64,000 nt of DNA from Thalassia testudinum (Eukaryota; Streptophyta; Magnoliopsida; Alismatales; Hydrocharitaceae). Positions 58,481 through 64,000 of the stretch are shown here, one piece after another. Position 1 is the stretch's first letter; each line of letters starts with the position of its first letter. Where the stretch lies: the NCBI GenBank assembly GCA_037157565.1, contig JAZHRO010000073.1, positions 18,916,501-18,980,500 on the forward strand, given 5' to 3'. A model generated the notes under the pieces. That model saw nothing but the letters and a program-made list of their open reading frames with translations, was not told the DNA's origin and did not search any database. A program made the translations under genes and the position numbers.

Positions 58481-60107
58481 ACAAGCATCTTGTGTGTGAA
58501 ATAATATGACTTGCTAGACGGGCAAGTAAGATATTCCTAGTATTCAATAAGACTTAGAATATTTCTATACTCTCTCTGGGACAACTTGTATTCAATTAAG
58601 CCATATTAGGATTTTGCAGCTTTCTCCTCACTACTTTTCTATCCCGAGGTTAACACTCTAAGTATATATTTCTCTGACTAGACCCTTGGGTCTCTTTTCT
58701 TAATTTTTTTCTTCCAATTTTTCTTTTTTTTTTCTCTAGGATCAACACCCATATGTAGCGAGGTGTTTTTATTTGATGGAAAAGAAAGGGTAGCATCCAT
58801 ATGTAGTGAGATGCTTTTATTTGGTGAGTGTGTTTGTTTTTCTTTTTTTTTTCTCCTTTTGATTTTTTTTTTCAAAGGCTATATGTATATATATATTGTT
58901 TCTTCAAATCATTTTTCTAAGTGAGTGGCTCTCCTTCATCCATTCTAAATGCATCCCCTACAAACAAGAATAGTTCGAAGAGCTAGAAACATGGCAAAGT
59001 CCTTTGCCCTAAGACTAAATCTTATTGACCACTAAGGACTCAACGAAATTACCTAGAATACGAGTCACTGCAATGTGCAAGTGAAGATGCTTGGAACTCC
59101 AAGACTATCCAAACCACAGGATGGAATGATAAGTCATTCACTCTCACCCTTTTGACTTAATACTTCTACCTTTTTTAGATCCCTTCAAAGACTTAGGAAA
59201 ATAAATCGAGATGTAGGTAAATACTCGAGATAATTAAGTCGACATACGACTTGAAAAGTCTAAGTGAAATGACATTGTTTATACTTTTCCTAAGATTGGT
59301 AAATCCTCAAAATCGAATTTTTCAATATTTTTATAGCTCAAACTCTAAAAACCATGATTTTTTCTTTTTTTCCTTCTTTTTTTCTCTTTTTTTTTGGTTT
59401 TTTTTGTTGCTTTTTTTAAAAACACTTACTACTTTTTGATGACATAACTAATTCAAGAAAAACCACTAAAACCTATAATTATGGAGATAATTAATAAGAA
59501 TGATTCTCAAAAGTATTATCTACCTCTTATGACTATTTCATGCAATGTCCTCAGTGCATGTAATAAACATAAAAGAAGAATAGATGTTACTTGGAAATCT
59601 GAGAGTTCTAAAGAGACTTGATCATCTCCAGACCTAAATACAAATTTCAAAGCAAATAACAAGATTATTTACAAACGTTGGGTTCCCTCCCAATAAGCGC
59701 TGAATTTTACGTCTACAACTAGACACAATCAGACATTTATTGGGACCAGTAATTCAGTAGAGAGATATTAATCAAATGATTCCCACACATATAAGTTGTG
59801 AAATGATATAACCTTATAGCCCAGGTATGAAGTGTCCCCAAAGTTGAATCAATTGGTGATGTAGCCCCATGCCAGAAGGTCAGGTACAAGATAGATAAAT
59901 CAGAAGAACCTGTATCCAGTGGCATTTAGTGCTAAGAACATGAGGTGCATTGGGACTGAAGGTAGGTAACCCAAGTATAAAAAATGTGTGATTCATAAAT
60001 TGTTGAGCCTAATAGAAATGAGATTTGGATTGAGGGTGCAGATTTTGGGCTATCTTGGGTTTATAGAAATCATATTTGATTAAGTCATAAGGGTCCTTAA
60101 AAAGAGT
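58481..60107 (-). other. Minus-strand Athila-type 3' noncoding region
   Basis: On the minus strand AGCGCTTATTGGGAGGGAAC (about 59681-59700) and GCACTGAGGACATTGCATG (about 59536) repeat the signature seen on the plus strand at 56030-56120. T-rich tracts lie at 58700-58735, 58840-58872 and 59355-59420. No coding frame is supported. Confidence 0.55.
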
Positions 60108-60112
60108 TGGAT

Positions 60113-62861
60113 TGTTAAGACCACGACGTCAAACATCTTTTAAGACGTCTAGGAGTTGGTCCAGACGTCTGGAAATTAATTTTTGCGGCGTACAATTTCG
60201 AGTCTGCGCGTATGCGCGCGTAGACTGACCCACCGCCCTCTTTTCTTCTCTCTCTTCCCTCCCCATCATGCAGTCACCTTCCTTTTTCTTCTGCTCTCTC
60301 TCCCCACGGCGCCTTCAAATACCTCCCCCCTCTCCTCTCCCTCACCACCACTCCACCATCTCCTCCTTCCAGTGACAGCGTGAGAGTGAGAGAGCGAGGG
60401 CAGCTACTGCTATCGGGTGCACGCGGGGAAGAGGAGGTGCAGCGAGAGGGAGAAGAGGCGGAGCGCGTGAGGAAGAAAGGACGAGCTCGCTGGAGCAGCC
60501 AGGGCCGGTCGGCGGGTGCGCAGTGGGAACGCGGTGCTGGGGAAGTTGCCCCGGTGTTGCTGCAGCTTAGGCAGCAGGTGAGCGCGGCGTGGCACGGCCG
60601 TGCGCAGGGGCGAAGGGCGAGGAGGTCCTGATTCTGGGAAATTTTCCCAGAATCAGACGTCTGGACCTACGTCCAGACGGCATGGGGGACGTCTGGAGTG
60701 AGATCCAGACATCTGAAAGGTACAATATTTCTTTTCCTTTTCCTTTCGCGTGTATGGCCATGCAGGCCGTTCCGCCGAAGGTTCTGCTTCTTTGCCGTGC
60801 TGAGATCAATTGCGTATGCGTGCAGGGTTCGTTCGGGAAGGCGCAAGGGCACGCCCTCCCACACAGATCGGACGTTTGGGCACAGCACCAGACGACAGAG
60901 AGAGTCCCCAGACGTCCGGAGTGATAGTCAGACGTCTGGGACTAGGTCCAGATGGTTCAGCAGGATCCTGGACGTCTGAAGAATAGTGCAAAAGTGAGGT
61001 GTGATCTGAACCATCATTTAAGACATCTGGAAGATGTTCCAGACATCTGTTTTAGGGCAGTATTGCCGTTTTTGACCGTTTAGGGTCCGTTCGAAGTCCG
61101 ATTCCCGCGTTTGAAATTTCGTTCTTCTCAAAAATTGTTCCTCTAATTGTTTAAAGTACTTGTATCCTATTCTGAGTAGTTCCTTGTGTTTGATCCTTAT
61201 GTTAAGACCTCGTTCTGTTGCGGATCCAGGGGTTGCGGAGGTACGCGGACCTGCCAATCACGCCCCCAGTACTCCCGGTTTTGCGGGTAGAGTGGCTTCC
61301 CTTGGTTGTTTACCAACATTAAGCATCCTTGAGATAATTGATAGATCCTAGGGCATGGCATGAATCCTAGGACTGGAAAACTAGATTGAATGATAGATCC
61401 TAGGGTATGGCATGAATCCTAGGACTGGAAAACTAGATTGAATGATAGATCATAGGGTGTGGCATGAATCCTAGGGACAGAAACACTGAAACGAATGTCG
61501 TGAATGCATGAATTGCAGCCTTGGAAAAGTGGATAGAATAATGATAATTACCTGTAGTTGGATAACAGTTGCTTGTAGATGAATGGATATTAACTATTGA
61601 GAACATGGGCTATATGAAAATAAAGCTGAGATGATGAAACCTAAATTGGCTTGGTTAAAGAAATATGAGCATGAACCCTACGGGGAATTAGGAGTAGAGC
61701 TCTTGAGAGGTGAATGGATGGAATTGGGGAAGTGAGCTGGCCCTTGAGTACGGAGTACCAAGGGAAGCGACTGTTCCCCCCTATTTAGTGCAGAGCAGAG
61801 CTAGCCGCCCCAGGGACCCAGGGTTAGGTCTGGCCACTTTGTACCGACTTTTGGCCCTTGTGTACATAGTACCGGGGAGAGCTACTAGTGTTGGGAGAGC
61901 ACTAGCCACCCTATGGGCCCTGGGGTTCTGCTAGCCTTCCTACACCGACTTGTTAGGCCCACTAGGCAAACCAGGGTAGTCAGGCGAGGGTGTGCGGACT
62001 GTAGAGGGGAAAGACCCCTGTTTGGTTACTGTGGAAGGGTTGGACCCCTATTACTGAGAGGGCTCTGCCCTATACTGGTTCCGTACTGTGCTTTGGGGTG
62101 CACCCGTTAATGGAAACGACTGACCGCGTGCCAGAGCGGGGTAGCTACCCGTGCGTTTATCGTGCGTGCCGTAGTCACTGTTACGTCTGTCAGTGACCTT
62201 GGGGTGGTTGACTGAAGGTAGGACCACCACGGGGGACTCTCCCGGCCAGGAGAGCACCACGTGCTACTTCTACTTTTCGGAAAAAGACTGCGATCAAGAT
62301 CGTTCCCACGAGGAACATTCGAGATCAAGAGAAAGATCTGAGAAATAATTCGAGAACAAGTAAATAGAGGAATAAAGAAAGAAACTAAAAACAACAGCTA
62401 CTTGTCCACCTTTACTGTTTTTCTTAGCTAGCTGGTTGCCACTCTACTCAGCGTTTCGATGACTGTCACCTTTGTCACCTTTTCAGGACCAGGTGTTGAG
62501 CAGCCAGAGCCTGCGGCTGCAGAGGGTGCTGGGCCTAGTAAAGCCTAGTAGTTTTACTTGTGTTGTACCTACTGTACTGTTTCTTTTGTTGTAGTGAGTA
62601 TTTCCTGTTACAATTGTACTCTTTTATTTGTAAGCATCATGTTTATGTACCTGTTTAATTCTCTACTGTTGTGGTGGTGTGTACTGTAATAGTTCTTTTC
62701 TTTACTACTGTACTTTTGTTACTGTTAGTTACATGCATGATGAATTGTGGTTTATTTTACTGCTCTTTTGGTTACTTTCTCGTTGGACGACTGGGTCTTG
62801 GGATTAGTCGAGTCGGTCCGATTCTCGTGTCTCGTAGGGATTCGGGAATCGAGTCGTAACA
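60113..62861 (+). mobile_element. Complete solo LTR of the Tekay-like family
   Basis: 2749 bp from TGTTAAGACC to GTCGTAACA, collinear with the LTR at 4184-6869: two palindrome clusters (60125-60172 and 60655-61050), three 52-bp CCTAGG repeats, the 113-bp duplication and the hairpins. TGGAT flanks it at 60108-60112 and 62862-62866, an exact 5-bp target duplication. No internal region is present, so the element was lost by recombination between its LTRs. Confidence 0.95.
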
Positions 62862-62888
62862 TGGATGCTTTAAGAGTAGAGGCACCTT

Positions 62889-64000
62889 TGTAGGTTCTGA
62901 CGGAGGGGGGTGAGATTTGTGTGAAATGAAATAATGCGGAAATATAAATCACAATCACACAAAAAAGCAATCTCACAATGCACAAAAGTATTTTTAGGTG
63001 AAAACCCAAACTCGGGTAAAAACCACCACCTAAGCCTCTCGACTTAGGATTTTCCGATCGACATAGTTGATCAAATCTAGTAATCGAGTCACTTAAACAA
63101 AGGTGACTCAACCTCAATACAACCACGCTACTATATACGAGGGTAGCGTTCCTTGAAACCCTTCCTCTTCACGAGAAGTATTCTGTCTCGCGAGAGAGAC
63201 GGGAATTCACAATGCAAATACCCAACCAAAGACAATAATACAAATATCCCATATAGCCACAAAGTATAAATCTAACTAACTACTATAAGCAAAGGAAAGT
63301 TCCCTTTGATGGAAGTACATTGGCTAGTGACACGAGGTGCGTGACCCACGCAAGGCACGACATTGCTCTTGTATACAATGGTGGGAGAGCGGGTGCACAG
63401 CGAAGATGGTGCTCTCTAGTGTAGGCTAGAAGATCTTGGAGAGCAACAACACTTCTCTACTTGATAATCTTTTCTTTGACATAAATGTGGTGAAAAGTAG
63501 TATTGTGTGTCTAACAAAGCAAGAGTGCCCCTCTATTTATAGAGGCCCTAAGAAGGGTTTAGAAGGCCTTGGAAGGCTTCTATAGTCGTTGGGAATAAAT
63601 CCAAGGCAAAATAGGCCAAAATCAGGGTCATTTATGAGTCTGATAGGGCTATCAGACATCTAGATCCAGTATCAGACATCTAGGTCGTCGTTTGATCTTG
63701 GAATCGGTCGTCTGATCTAAAAGGGTGGAAGATCTAGACTGAGTTGAATCAAGATGAATGTCTAAGATTCAATTATAAGATGTTTGGGAGAATAATCAGT
63801 TGTCTAATCCTAAGATGGTTTCCTTCTTGTTTTCAAAAGATCGAAACAGGATTCAGGTGTTAACCTGCACAGACGACAGGTCGGACATTTGGCAATATGT
63901 CTAGATGTCTAGAAACAAAAATCATTGCGGGAATGGATTTCCCGAGACTCAAAAGGCCATAATATCTGACAAAAATGATTTGGGTTAGATTGAGCCTAAC
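62889..64000 (-). mobile_element. copia (SIRE-like) LTR, runs off the window
   Basis: On the plus strand it begins TGTAGGTTCTGACGGAGGGG, the reverse of the terminus of the LTRs at 30311 and 49530, and continues with the reverse of their CTAAGTCGAGAGACTTAGG block near 63028. AGACATCT-type sites lie near 63650-63920. No primer site adjoins it, so this is the outer end of a 3' LTR of a minus-strand element lying mostly beyond 64000. Confidence 0.88.

Overview
The window looks like gene-poor heterochromatin of a flowering plant with a large genome. Almost everything recognisable is a transposable element: Ty3/gypsy chromovirus (Tekay/Del type), Ty3/gypsy Athila type, Ty1/copia SIRE-like gag-only elements, a plant L1-type LINE, and a small family of long-inverted-repeat (fold-back, Mutator-like) elements. 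I found no intact host gene, tRNA or rRNA. The species cannot be named from the sequence.

Layout. 1-6869: 3' portion of a decayed Tekay-like element (gag-protease, RT, RNase H, integrase, chromodomain, 2.7 kb 3' LTR). 6870-7582: a clipped copia LTR and an older copy of the same Tekay LTR, giving an LTR-in-LTR-in-LTR nest. 7583-16210: fold-back elements, LTR-like debris with a decayed tRNA-Asp primer site, AT-rich DNA and microsatellites. 16211-20298: LINE with ORF1 and ORF2. 20299-30310: mostly unassignable, with a hairpin minisatellite, a broken GRF-type zinc-finger gene and a complete fold-back element. 30311-51221: a three-level nest. An outer copia gag-only element holds an Athila-type element (34062-48931), which holds a second copia gag-only element (37951-42395). 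The two inner insertions have perfect 5-bp target duplications, and in both cases the host reading frame becomes continuous across the junction once the insert and one target copy are set aside. 51227-60112: an unfamiliar acidic ORF split by a solo LTR, and several diverged Athila-like LTR and 3' regions. 60113-62861: a complete solo Tekay LTR with a 5-bp target duplication. 62889-64000: another copia LTR on the minus strand, running off the window.

How the parts relate. The two copia elements encode only Gag (zinc knuckle plus coiled coil), so they would depend on another element's polymerase. Coding decay follows a pattern: many stops fit CGA to TGA or CAG to TAG, as expected from deamination of methylated cytosine. 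The most interesting signal is regulatory or structural. LTRs of unrelated families carry dense arrays of short CpG-centred palindromes: AGACGTCT (C-box core GACGTC) in the Tekay LTRs and in one copia family, and AGTACCGGTACT in a second copia family. The palindrome cores differ between paired LTRs mostly at the CpG.
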